A stretch of DNA of 64,000 bases from positions 53,331,571-53,395,570 of the forward strand of contig NC_079507.1 of NCBI RefSeq assembly GCF_030052815.1, written 5' to 3'. The position numbers and the translations under genes were made by a program. The notes under the pieces were generated by a model. That model had not been told where the DNA came from. It made no database searches and saw nothing but the letters and a program-made list of their open reading frames with translations. Position 1 is the stretch's first letter. Every line of letters starts with the position of its first letter. Below are positions 1 to 11,445 of the stretch, piece by piece. The stretch comes from Hevea brasiliensis (taxonomy: Eukaryota; Streptophyta; Magnoliopsida; Malpighiales; Euphorbiaceae).

Positions 1-430
1 AAATATAAATCACTTCAATCCATAAATAGAAAACATAATTTCTTTGAAAATAAAAGTATAATAATCCACAATTCTACAATCCACAAAAATTGATTTATTT
101 ACATTGCATTCATCTCTCTTTTTCTTGAATCAATGCATCTATGATCGAATCAACATCAAATTAACTGAAAATGTCTTTCTCAATACAAGTAATTATCATT
201 TTTCCATCTTGTTGTACAACTTATATTTTTCACAATTTTCATGGTAGAAAATACACACACTATTGTTACAGTGGAGGTAAAGTCAACTTTATTTTTGTAA
301 TAAGTTTTTACTATACATTGAATAGTTCCAATTTCAGGTAATTTGGTAAATTTCTTTTCCTTTAAGGGCAATAAGTTTATCTTTTTTTGGAAACCTTTAT
401 TGTTATTTCTTTAATTTAGGTTGAAAGTAT
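1..430. other. AT-rich intergenic DNA, partly duplicated downstream
   Basis: I see no gene here; short open frames are of chance length. Roughly 95-295 resembles 3640-3750: both carry a TTGATTTATTT-like stretch, a CTTGAATCAA..GCATCTAT stretch and a later GTAAAGTCAAC or GCAAAGTCAAC. This suggests a small, old local duplication. Confidence 0.5.
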
Positions 431-3010
431 GTGTGCGCTTTGTTAGGCCCTTCTTTTTTTCTTTTCTCACCATTCCAACGGGGTTTCCCGTGTCCTTGCA
501 ACACGCTAACTAAGAAAAACGACGCCGTTTTCCTTATTTGTTTGCCGTTTTCCTTATTTGTTTGCCGTTTTCATTTGCGTTTTCCTCCTCTCAGTAGTTC
601 CTTCGAGCAATGTTCTTTCGTTTGTGGAGTATATCTTCAATCAGTGACGAGATTTTGAGCTGTTAGCTTCCTTGGATGTTTGATTTGACAGTGAATCAGG
701 AGAGTGCTTGGAAAGGACAATAATGGTTAGAGTGAGCTTCTTTTACACGATATGAAGCATTGGAACTGATTTGACAATTGGTATGGGTTCTCTGCCTTCC
801 CCACCTTCCCTCCTGTCCTTCTTCTTCTCCTTCGTTATTTATGGTTGTCCATGAAAGCTGACGAGCTTTGATGTTTCACTTGCTATTCTCGGCTTTTCTC
901 CCTCAAAATATAAAATCATTTCTCATCTCTCTACGGATTGAAGGGTTTTCTATAGTGGAATCATTTTTCTGCTCTATTTTTCCATCATCTCATCACGTGT
1001 TATTGCGAAATTTAACTATCTGGGTTTTCGAGAGTTATGAATTTTTTTTCTTTTCTGTTGCATTATATTATTTGGTAATTATTTATGTGAATACCCACCA
1101 AATGGGTCTTGGGTTTTACTGTTTGATTATGAATCTTTTAGGTGATTGTTTGCATTTTATTTGGATCTCGTTAGACTAGATCAGGGTTTGTCATTTGATG
1201 ATATCTATGTGTGTTACGATGTTAACTTATTTGTGCACATACTATACTACTGATGCATCTGATAAATGGTTTCTCAAAAAGAGATACAAGTTGTGTAAGT
1301 CTGTACTCTTAGATTGAGCTGTTTTGATTTAATTTACTTATGCTATTCCATTGTTAGTTACTCAATTTTGCAAAAAACTAAATACAAATGCAATTTTTTT
1401 ACTGTCCTAGGCTAATTTACAAGTTCAATTTTTGAGGGAAGTAAAGTAATTATGAGGTCAAAACTCTCATGTAACAGGTTTTCAAATGAAATTTTTATAT
1501 ATTTTTTTATTTAAAAATATGCCCTTTAACCCTCTCATTGTCTCATTCAATATCCATGCAAATGCAATCAAATGGTCCCGATCCTAAAGCATCTAATCAA
1601 CTGAGGTATGCAGTAAAGAATCTGACATCGAAAAGTTGCAAGCATGATTGGATAGGCATTCCAATAAAAAGCTAAAAATTATGGTCTTAGGCTATGACTG
1701 TGGCATTGATTGTAGTAGTTCTAATTGTTGCTTTGAAGAATGCACAGTTTGTGGTTGTACAATATCATTTGTGGCCTTCATGGAGATAGAGTTAATTCAT
1801 TGTGGGTGCTACAATGGTGCGTTTGGTTGCTATATTTAAGGTAAAGGTGATTGTTGTCATGGTATTTAGCAATAGTAATTAATTTTCAATTTTTTTTTTT
1901 TTTCAAAAAAAAACTTTGTATTTGAAATTATGGTTTAGTTATGGTCATTCATTGTCAAGAATCTCAGGAAATTTGAGGACAAAAAGAAAAGAATGAATGA
2001 AGTTTTAAATTCGATGTTTTTATGGTGTTGTTGGCTTTTGATGGGTTAAAGTGAAATTTTAATCTGAACCTAGTATAGTTTCATGTATGGAGGAGATCCA
2101 AAGAGGGGGTTTGACTAAGAAAATTGCTTAATTCGAATTGGTTGGAGTTTGGGCGTCTGGGTTACTGTTAGCTCAGTTGAGGTTATAAGGAGTCTTTTCA
2201 TTAAAGTTTGCTTTCAGTTGTTTATTTGGTTGCTGAGATAACTTAGAGAAGGGAGAAAAAGAAAAGGGCAAGGTGTTGGTTCTAATTTTAGGCTCAGTTA
2301 AAAACCATGAACAAAAGAAATAGAAGGGGAAAAAAAAGAAGAAGAAAAACAATTGAGAAGGCATTCGCCCGTAGATTTGTCATTCAAGGGAGATTTTTGG
2401 AGTCCTTGATTATGGAAATTCCGAAGTAGTAACATGCCTAGATCATACAGGTCGTAACATATCTCATTAAACCATGATATGAAGACAAAGTGAATGGTGC
2501 CTTTCAAGCATAGCTCGTAGTTAATCTGTCTTCTTCTTGTTTTTATCTGCTTCTATTTTAGATATTTTGATATCTAGCTGTTATATATATGGTTTGAATG
2601 TTTATGAACATACTTTTATTCTTTTGTGATTCTATCTTTGTCTATGATCTTTCTACCATCTCTCTCTCTCTCTCTCTATTTTACATTTTTAATCCACCAA
2701 ATAAAATTGATTATAAAAATTCTAATTTTGCAAGTTGGCGGAATCCTTCTTGGGTTGTTATTGTATTGCCTCTTTGAAAAACACAGAAGAGGATAGGGCT
2801 GCTTGCAAGTGGGAATCACAACCCTATTTCTTGGTAGGCATTTCTGCAGCGCAAATGAATGTCATGGGTATGAATTTATTAGGCAGTATTTATTTTTTTG
2901 GAGCGAGATATACATAAAGCTGTTCTGCTGCCACGGATGTGTACATTTGTGTGGATGATACACGTGCTTAACAAATGTTTCAAAATCGGATGCCGTGTTA
3001 GTTGGTATAG
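431..3010. other. No supportable gene; possible relic of a plus-strand transcription unit
   Basis: No open frame longer than about 100 codons is present and none resembles a protein I can name. The start (about 500-640) is richer in CG and contains GACGCCGTTTTC next to a short tandem repeat, a composition often seen near plant transcription starts. A hydrophobic stretch can be read at about 1694-1780 (plus strand, VALIVVVLIVALKNAQ), but it is preceded by stops and has no partner exons. A (CT)n microsatellite lies at about 2659-2680. Poly-T/A runs and absent coding structure make decayed intergenic DNA the simplest reading. Confidence 0.35.
524..573. repeat. 20-bp tandem repeat, 2.5 copies
   Basis: The unit GCCGTTTTCCTTATTTGTTT occurs at 524-543 and 544-563, with a partial third copy from 564. 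It lies beside the GACGCCGTTTTC motif. Any promoter role is inference. Confidence 0.8.
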
Positions 3011-3017
3011 ACTTGAT

Positions 3018-3350
3018 AAGAAGGGCAACTCAACTCAACTAAGCCTTTATCTCAAAAATTTTGGTCGGCTATATGTATTCGCTTTCTCTACTCTAAACGA
3101 TTTTGGGTTAAATCCTTAGAAATGTGTAATACTTCTAGGTCATGTTATACTACTCTCTTCCAAGTCAGTTTAGGTCTACCCCTTTTTTTCTTTCTATCTT
3201 TCTCTACTTGTTTAACTGGAGCCTCCGTATGTTTACGCTTCACATGACCAAATCACCTCAATCTCCCTTCTCTCAACTTATCCTCAATTGGCACCACTTC
3301 TACCTTTTCTCTAATACTCTCATTATGGACTTTAATTCTTCCATGTTTAT
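3018..3350 (-). mobile_element. RTE-type LINE, degenerate 3' end fragment
   Basis: Read on the minus strand, this matches the 3' end of the LINE copy at 39540-39832. Shared stretches include the region for the [15 protein letters not shown] motif, the [12 protein letters not shown] motif and the terminal AAGCTTAGTTGAGTTG-like tail, seen here as CAACTCAACTCAACTAAG on the plus strand. It extends slightly further 5' than the other copy, into the part just before the EDKLREG-like residues. Frames are broken by substitutions and indels, so it is non-functional. I could not find a target duplication. The assignment to the RTE clade rests on the recognisable C-terminal motif and the non-poly(A) tail. 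Confidence 0.7.
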
Positions 3351-4689
3351 TTATTTTTGATGGTTACTTTCCTTCCTGGTTCCATTGTATTGCGCCCCCT
3401 AAACTTGTGTCAAACTCACAGGAGATATGCTTATTAGTGTTTGGGCCTTGGTGTTTGCGAGCTGGTGTGGAAGAATATAAATGGTTCATCAAATATAATC
3501 CTTCAATCTCTGAGTATTTATTTAGGAAACTCATTTCTGGAATGAGTTTAGCTTTCATTTCATTGATTTCAACTAGCTTTTAGATACAAAATTATAAGAA
3601 AAAAAAATCAATAAAAATTCTTTTAAATTTAAATCAATTCAATCCACAAAAATTGGTTTATTTAAATTGCATTCACCTCTATTTTCTTGAATCAAATGCA
3701 TCTATATATGAAAACACATGCTATCGTTCGGTGAAGGCAAAGTCAACACTAGCCAAATCAATATGTGAAAAAGTTGCAATTGAACTTTCTAATATTTATT
3801 TTAAAACATGTAAATATTTCCAATATCAAATGACAAACAACACCCATCCATAGGATCTAAAGATGCACTAAGAGCAAACAACTCTACTGCATCTGCTCTA
3901 AATCGACTGTTCATTTCTTATATTCATAACACTAACATTTTTAACCATCAAAACAGAGAAAGTTGCATTAAGGAGGCATAACATATACATTGGTGCAGTA
4001 ATGATTACATTAAAAAAAAAAAATGGAAGTTCCATTAGGGAGGCATTCCGTGTCATTATGAAGGGATGAATGTGAGAAACAGGCCAGCAATGGGTTATAA
4101 CAGAATTATGTGAGACTGCCATGGTTAGGAGACAGTGGTTACGGCCCCTTTGTTCATCACTTGGTTCACATTTCTGGGTGGGGAAAATTCAAAAACCAAG
4201 CTCAGTTGAAAGTGCAGGGTAGCGTGGGCTTTTGTTTTTGGCAGTAGATAGGTAGAAATTTTGATGAATATTTTTTTTTTGTTAGATAAATTTTAGTCAA
4301 TAAATTTAGTCTTTAGCTCTCAATTCTTGGCTCCCATTTTTCAACAAAACTAACAAGTAATAACAACGCTGTCTTCTTGCAGTATAAAATTCTCAAGCAT
4401 ATCCTAAATTGAAAAATGATGAAATATTTTGTATGATACTGAAGAGCTATTTATTGAGTATAAGAACATTCTCTATAGGAAAAGTTGCAACAGAAACCCA
4501 TTACATGCTACAAAACTTGTAGACCTTTACTAAACTGAATAAATTTAACTGATTTGTTATATAATTCTTCATTACAAAAAGCAACCAACCGATAGATTCA
4601 GCAACTTGGAGGAAGATGCTTGGAGGAAGTGATGACACTTCTCAACTCATTTCATTGGAGGATGGCTAGAGCAAGCCTTCACATGTTAG
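3351..4689. other. Intergenic DNA without recognisable genes
   Basis: No gene found. About 3557-3640 resembles the start of the ENY2 3'-flank repeats at 13010 and 31185 (CATTGATTTCAACTAGCT followed by AGATACAAAA), so it may be a third, very short copy. The rest is AT-rich with no recognisable family. Confidence 0.45.
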
Positions 4690-5085
4690 AAATTTGCAAT
4701 ATTTGTATATTTTTGTATGTATTGTTGATGAGGTAAATAGTTTTTATCATTATTAATTACTTTTTTAGTTAATTATTTTTGCTTAAATTTACACGACAAT
4801 CACAAAACCGCACACGAAGCCTTCACAACATTGGGACTTTTTATTTTTCATTAAACTCAATTCAAAATTACAGAGTAATTGCACAACTGTACAAAAATAC
4901 TGTCACAAACAAACATAAAGCTAAACTCATACTTAGTCATGTAGACGTGCATACCCATCCCATATATATTTGTTTTGGACAAAACTTTATAAATCATGAC
5001 CTTTCACAAATCTAACAACATTTACATAATACCACACCATAAATTTGTCCCACAAATTATCTAGAAAATTGAAATATGAAGGCAT
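4690..5085 (-). other. Duplicated 3' flank of the RLP gene
   Basis: This stretch matches the DNA just downstream of the intact RLP gene (about 34810-35215), including the TTTGCAATATTTGTATATT-like start, the CACGACAATCACAAAACC block and the region coding for the RLP cytoplasmic tail (about 4995-5085). It shows that the RLP fragment at 5086-5696 came by DNA-level duplication of gene plus flank, not by retroposition. Confidence 0.75.
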
Positions 5086-5696
5086 TCATCTTCTATTAAA
5101 CACTAAAGGACCCATCACTGCCCAAAATCTCACAACAAATCCTGTTGCAATGCTCACATAGAAATTGAACCAAGCAAATGATTCAGATCCTTTGTTATCT
5201 TCTCCTCTTTCTATCCCGATAGGAGGCATAGCACCAACAACATTGCAGTTCTTGATGAGTGGACGCCCACAAAGTTTGTTGCCACTGAAACTAGATGGAT
5301 CAAAGCCTTGCAATTGAGTGCCCAAAGGTATCATTCTTGATAACTTATTGCTGGATAAATTCAATTTACTAAAAAATGTCAAGCTTGACATACTTGGAGG
5401 AATTTCTCCAAAAAGTTGATTCTGAGAGAAATCAAGAGATTCTAATGCTTTCATATTTCCTATTTCCTCTGGAATTCTTCCACTCAAAAGATTATGTGAC
5501 AAATTCAATGAATGCAATGCTTTAAGCTTTGTTATTTCTTCAGGAATAACTTCTGATAATTTATTATTTGAGAGGTTCATACTTCTCACGAAATTAAGAT
5601 TGGTGGAATATTCAATCATTTCTCCCTTTGTCATAATTGAGGAACTATCAGAAAACTCCAAATCAATCAAATAAAGGAGAATCCGGCCTTGCTCTC
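5086..5696 (-). pseudogene. Truncated LRR receptor-like protein copy (C-terminal fragment)
   Basis: The minus-strand frame at 5086-5670 encodes 194 residues that align without gaps to about residues 933-1119 of the intact RLP at 35112-38576: the end of the island region (SSSIMTKGEMIEYSTN), the last LRRs, the C-terminal cap (GNKLCGRPL) and the transmembrane segment. DNA similarity runs to about 5696 and then stops at a (TTA)n array, so the first four fifths of the gene are missing. At the other end a TGG to TGA change stops the frame directly after FNRR, removing the cytoplasmic tail. The membrane-segment GxxxG of the intact gene (GYVVG) is GFVVR here. It has no start, signal peptide or LRR majority and is almost certainly non-functional. 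Confidence 0.9.
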
Positions 5697-5709
5697 AAAT
5701 TCAAATGTC

Positions 5710-5755
<46 letters not shown>

Positions 5756-8700
5756 TACTTTATCTATTTCATAATTAAATTGAGTTTCATAAAAATAATT
5801 TTAAAAAATATCATTTTATTATTTTAATGTTTTTATAAATAAATACGTGAAATTTAATTTTAAATTAATTTTTAATTCTCTCTAACTCGTATATATTAAA
5901 AAATATTATTTCAATAGTAATTTCACCAATAATGATAAATTATTCAAGTTAAAGTCTTTACTCCTTTTTCTATATCAAGTAAATGGTTATAAAGTCAAGT
6001 CTTTTTAATACGGTAAAATGAAAGAGCAAAAAACTAATGGAAACGGCAAAGCAAATAAAATCAAGTCTTTCCAATACTTCAAAATAAAAAAGCAAAAAAC
6101 CAATGAATAGAAAATGATATTGGTAAAGAAAGAAAATGTTATTATAAACCATGTGGATCCCATGAAGAAAAATCCAATAAATACTAAGTATTAGAACGGC
6201 TAAGGAAATAAATATTAAAATTGACAACTTAGCGTGTAATTTGGAGAGCTTACATTATAGACTTAGAATTATTGTAGGGAGAAAATAAGAATAGAAATCA
6301 TTAGAGTTTTCTAGCTTCTTTCCAACTTACAGCTACCAGAAAATCAAAATTTCCAAGTCTTATTACTGCTTCTCTTCCTCTGCTTTTATTGAACATGGAG
6401 TCTCTAAACTTGAAGAAAAATATGCCTATTCTATTGAAAAGAAAAATTACAAAAAAAAAAAAAAAAACCCTGATTAACAAATAAAACTTTTATTCACAGA
6501 CCCTCTAGAATCATTGAAACTCTTATGCCACATGCATAGTAGAAAAAATATATTGATAGAAAAGAAAATTTTTATTGAATGGAAAGAAAATTTATGTACA
6601 ACTCAATGTCATGCGAATACAAGTGTTGTTTATGCAGCACTAAAACTTAATAAAGTTAATTAATGAGTTTTAATTCAATAGTACTGAAGTGATCTCAAGG
6701 ATTGTGAGATCTCGAGTTTGAATTCTAATGGAACTCAATTATAAAAAAAAATAATAATAAATTTAATTGATTTGTTGGGAATCATACTAGATTGAGGCTG
6801 TGATAAACAAGTTGCAAAGACTGCAGTTGTCTCTTGGCTTAGATTGAGATGTCAAAAGCTGTAAAGTCTTATGACTGAAAAAAAAAATTAAAACTTCCAA
6901 TTAATTTTTACTTTTAGCCTCTTAATTTTAGAGATTATATATTTTATTTTTTTCCCTTAATTTTAATTTTATTACAATAACATCATTAAATTTTTAGATT
7001 TTGATTTGAGTTAAAAAAAAAATCACTATAACTAGATTAACTGAACCAACTTTTTAGTTATCTCTGAATTGCACTTAACTTTAATATGAGTTAAAAATGT
7101 AACTCAATCACTCATTGTTGTAGTAACAACTCTAATACTAAAACTCGTTGGTATATTAGCTAATCTTTTAATCTTTAGTATTGTATAGAGTTTCATATTT
7201 TTTAATATATATCAAGTGGTAATAAGTACAATATATATTATCATATATCAAATGGCTAATTTAAAATTATGTGGTTTCTTAAGCAATCTTTTTATCTCCC
7301 CATGCTTTGATTTTATGGTTTATCTAAATTAATTAAAATTTATATCATTTTTAGCATTATTGTTAGCATAGTTGTCATAATTTTATTCTTTTTCTGATGA
7401 AAATTCAGTATAATTATATTAATTTGATATATAATTTAAATCTAATGTATTATTATTATTATTATTAACTTTATCTATTTCATAATTAAATTGAGTTTCA
7501 TAAAAATAAATTGAAAATATTATTTTATTATTTTAGTATTTTTATAAGTAAACATGTGAAATTTAATTTTAAATTAAGTTTTAATTTTCTCTAACTAATA
7601 TATTTTAAAAAATATTATTTTAATAATAACTCCACTAATAATGCTAAATTATCCAAGTTAAAGTCTTTACTCCTTACGCCAAGTAAATGGTTATAAACTC
7701 AAGTCTTTCTAATACAACAAAATAAAAAAGCAAAAAACCTGTGAAAATGGCAGAATCAATTCTTCCTTAATTCAAATTGCCTGTTGAAGAAGACCTAGCT
7801 TATCGAATCCTATTTTAGAATGCAATGCATGGAAATATCCTTGATGGTAACTTGTGAAAATTTACAAGTAGGGTCAACTTGTTTCATTTTATTAACCTCT
7901 TTCATCAGCATTAAAAAAAAAAAAAAGAATCAACTTGTGAAAATTTATGAATATTGTCAATTTGTTTGATGGGCACTTGTGGAATTTTAGAGGCACCTCA
8001 ATTTGTTAGCATTTAATGTTTTAACCCCAATCAAAACATGACCTCATATTTGCAATGTTTAATGACATGGTTGTTAATACTAGTACTTAGAAGTTGAAGG
8101 AATAGTTCATAAAATATTACCCTCCTAACTTTTAACTTTTAGAGGTTGAGAGAAAGTTTTGACTAAAATAAAAAGGATGATACCACTATTTTTACATTTA
8201 ATAATTAATCCAATAGCTATTTTACCAAACACTTCTACTTTAAATCACTGTATAAATCGTTAACTCCTAATTACTGATATCTAATAGCTAACAGGTAGTA
8301 AAAAAACTCATAACTACTTAAAATAAATGGACTAAATAGAAGTTTGATCAGTATTAACTAATTGAATAATTAATAGAGGGACTAAATAATTTTATCAAAA
8401 TATAAGGACTAAATAATAATTTAACGTAAGAAAATTCATTTGTCAAAAGAAGGAAAATGGTATTGTAAACCGTGTGGATCCCATAAAGAAAATTGAATAC
8501 ACACTGAAGTATTAGAGGGGCAAAGAAAATAAATGTTAGAAAGCGTGTAATTTGGAAAGCTCATGTTATAGACTTAGAATTATTGTTGGGAGAAAATAAG
8601 AGTAATTAAAAAATTTTTTCTTCATTTTAATTCATTACAATAAAATCATTAAATTTTAATTTGAGTACAAAAAATCACTATAACTATTAATTAAATCATT

Positions 8701-9184
8701 TTTTTAGTTATCATATTAACTAAATAGAGTGTAACTTTTAATTGTTATGTCTCAACTTTAATGTATTGTAATAAAATTAATTAACTTTAATATGAATTAA
8801 AAATGTAACTCAATCACTCACTGTTTTAGAGACAACTCCAATACTAAAGCTAATTGGTGTATTAATTATTTTTTTAATCATTAATATTAATTGCACATAT
8901 TTTTATATTTTCTACTGTATATCAAGTGGTAACAAGTATATATACCATATGTTATTATATACCAAATGGCTAATACAAAATTATCCAGTTTTTTAAGCTA
9001 TTTTTTTTTATCAGTCCATGCTTTGATTTGTAATTAATATGTATAAATTAATTAAAATTTATATCATTTTTAGCATTATTAATTTATTAGTATAGTTATT
9101 AAATTGATTTTTTTTTCTAATGAGATTTAAGTATAATTAATTCTAAAATTATATTGATTTGATTTATAATTTAAATACAATGCC

Positions 9185-9245
<61 letters not shown>

Positions 9246-9633
9246 TACTTTATCTATTTCATAATTAAATTGAGTTTCATAAAAATAATTTTAAAAAATA
9301 TTATTTTATTATTTTAGTGTTTTTATAAAAAATATGTGAAATTTAATTTTAAATTAATTTTTAATTCTCTTTGACTAATATATTTTAAAAAATATTATTT
9401 TAATAATAATTTCACCAATAATATTAAATTATTTAAGTTAAAGTCTTTACTCATTTCCCTATACAAAGTAAATGGTTATAAAGTCGAGTCTTTTTAATAT
9501 GATAAAAAATCAATAGAAACGGCAAAGCCAATAAAATTAAGTCTTTTCAATACTTGAAAATAAAAAGCAAAAAACTAATGAAAAGAAAATGGTGTTGGCA
9601 AAGAAGGAAAATGGTATTACAAACCGTGTGGAT
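5697..9633. repeat. AT-rich repeat units with (TTA)n arrays (units 1, 2 and start of 3)
   Basis: Three related units begin with (TTA)n arrays at 5711-5751, 7448-7467 and 9185-9242, so they are about 1737 bp apart. Each array is followed by the same order of blocks: TTTATCTATTTCATAATTAAA, a GTGAAATTTAATTTTAAATT stretch, AAGTCTTTACTCC, AAGTAAATGGTTATAAA, and later AACCGTGTGGATCCCAT. Unit 1 also has a 150-bp block at 6265-6415 (CTTACAGCTACCAGAAAATC). The units share their ends but differ in the middle, so they are shuffled rather than clean tandem copies. No gene is visible in them. Confidence 0.75.
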
Positions 9634-11445
9634 CCCATTGTTACACTCATTTCATATAGACATTTTAGGGTAGTTTTGCATTCATTTTGCACTCATATTT
9701 TAGTATATTTTATGTTTTTAGCTTTATTTTAGCCTATTTGTTGAATTTAAATACTTTATATTTGATTTTTGTAATTTTGTTGTTTTTGATAGGATTTTGT
9801 GGCAAATCAAGGATCAATGGGTGCATTAGGAAGTGATTTGAAGAAATTTGGAATCCTTTAACCATAGAGGAAAGTTGAAGAAATCAAGCCTTGAAAGAGC
9901 AAACCAGCCGAAATTTGCTTGAAACCTTGCTTAAGGTCATGCTCAGGGTAAAGCGGAAATGCTTAAGGTGCAGCACAAGTCAAGCATGAGCAGAAAAGTC
10001 CATTTTACTATAAGTCTGCCGAGATTTGCTGAAGGTCTGCTTAACCTTAAGCGCATAAAGGCCCGTCAGAGGCTAAATTTGCTAAGAAGCCGCTTAGGGT
10101 TAAGCCGAACCCTAAGCAGAATGCCCAGAACGTGAAAGTGCTGCTGACTTGGATAATTTTACACCTCATTTCCTATCCACTCCTTGTCTTTTATTTACTT
10201 TTAGGGTAACTTTTAGAGACGATATAAATTCATCATTTTCCTTATTTTTGCCACAAGAGGAAGGGAGGAAAAACAAAAAGGAAAGAAAATTTAATAGAAA
10301 GAAGAGGAGACGCCATTCTCTCTTGGAAGAAGGAGCTGCTGCACGCATTTGGAGCTCCAGAAACCAGAGACTTTGGTTCTTCCACCTGGGTTTTCCCATT
10401 TCAGTCCTTTTATCATGTTTTTCTTTATTCTTCCATCTATATTTCTTGTAAATACCATAATGAGTGAGTAATTCCTTTAGATTTCAGAGTTGGGAAATAT
10501 GTTTTAGATTAATTTGTGGATTTGGATTGGGTATTTCCTTATTTTATATGAATATGAGTTTTGATTCCTTCCTTGTGTGCTTGATTTACTTGCCCAATGT
10601 TGGTACCCATTGGGTATTGTGTTAATCTTTGATTGAAGGACCGAAAGGTGAAAGTCATTGATAGTTAATCAAGGATTGGAACTTAAAATCACCTAGATTT
10701 AGAAATAAACTAGGACTTTAAGAGGAATTAATTATTGGTTACAAAACTTAATGGGTTTTAAAGTAATCAAATACATACGAAAGTAGGTTTGGTTATTTTA
10801 GAATACACTTTGATATGCTTGAAAAAGATATTAAAGGGACTTAGAATCAATTTCCTTCAAACTCTATTTTTCCCTAAAAATTGGAATGCCCAAGACAAAT
10901 CCCAATTAATTTATGCATAAACCCCCAACTCTGGGATCACTTCTACCATAATTAGACTTTCGTTTAAATTACCCATTGTCAATTTCAGTTTAATTGCGAG
11001 CTAGATTTAGAATTTATTTGTTTGCTCTTTACCCATTTCAATTAGATTAATCAATCTACCTTGCTCATTTACATTTACCTTTTATTCATAACTCATTAGC
11101 CCAAATAATCGCTTCATTCATAGTTTAGTAATCAAACAGCAAATCCTCGTGGGAACGATACTTGATTCATCACTTTATTACTTGATACGACCCGTATACT
11201 TGCGGATTAGTTTAATTGCGAGCTAGATTTAGAATTTATTTGTTTGCTCTTTACCCATTTCAATTAGATTAATCAATCTACCTTGCTCATTTACATTTAC
11301 CTTTTATTCATAACTCATTAGCCCAAATAATCGCTTCATTCATAGTTTAGTAATCAAACAGCAAATCCTCGTGGGAACGATACTTGATTCATCACTTTAT
11401 TACTTGATACGACCCGTATACTTGCGGATTTGCCACATCACCCAT
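9634..11445 (+). mobile_element. Solo LTR of an Athila-type Ty3/gypsy element
   Basis: The LTR runs from 9639 (TGTTACACTC) to 11440 (GCCACATCA) and is flanked by the 5-bp direct repeat CCCAT at 9634-9638 and 11441-11445. The uninterrupted version of the target (GTGTGGATCCCATGAAG) is present in the sister repeat units. The 3' end (CTTGATACGACCCGTATACTTGCGG, in two parts) mirrors the reverse complement of the first bases of the LTRs of elements A and B, and the middle shares an ATTGAAGGACCGAAAGG-like stretch with them. It is therefore a diverged member of the same family on the opposite strand. No internal region or second LTR is present, which fits loss by LTR-LTR recombination. The small open frames at 10149-10451 are not genes. 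Confidence 0.9.
10987..11430 (+). repeat. 222-bp tandem duplication inside the solo LTR
   Basis: 10987-11208 and 11209-11430 read identically (start AGTTTAATTGCGAGC, end CTTGCGGATT). Removing one copy would give an LTR of about 1580 bp, close to the 1620-bp LTRs of A and B. The identity suggests a recent duplication, or an assembly duplication. Confidence 0.9.

Noticed and set aside
1648..1839. Hydrophobic tail-anchor-like segment resembling a SNARE C-terminus
   Set aside because: Preceded by stop codons and frame breaks, with no recognisable SNARE domain upstream.
735..2760. Possible ribosomal protein S15a relic (ATGGTTAGAGTGAGC near 723, GTTGGCGGAATCCTTCTTGGG near 2734)
   Set aside because: Only two short similarities at the expected ends; none of the long middle exons can be found, so this is probably chance.
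3364..3558. Minus-strand open frame of 64 codons
   Set aside because: No recognisable protein, no codon or splice context; length within chance range.
10149..10451. 100-codon plus-strand frame and antisense partner inside the solo LTR
   Set aside because: Low-complexity, both strands open, lies within an LTR.
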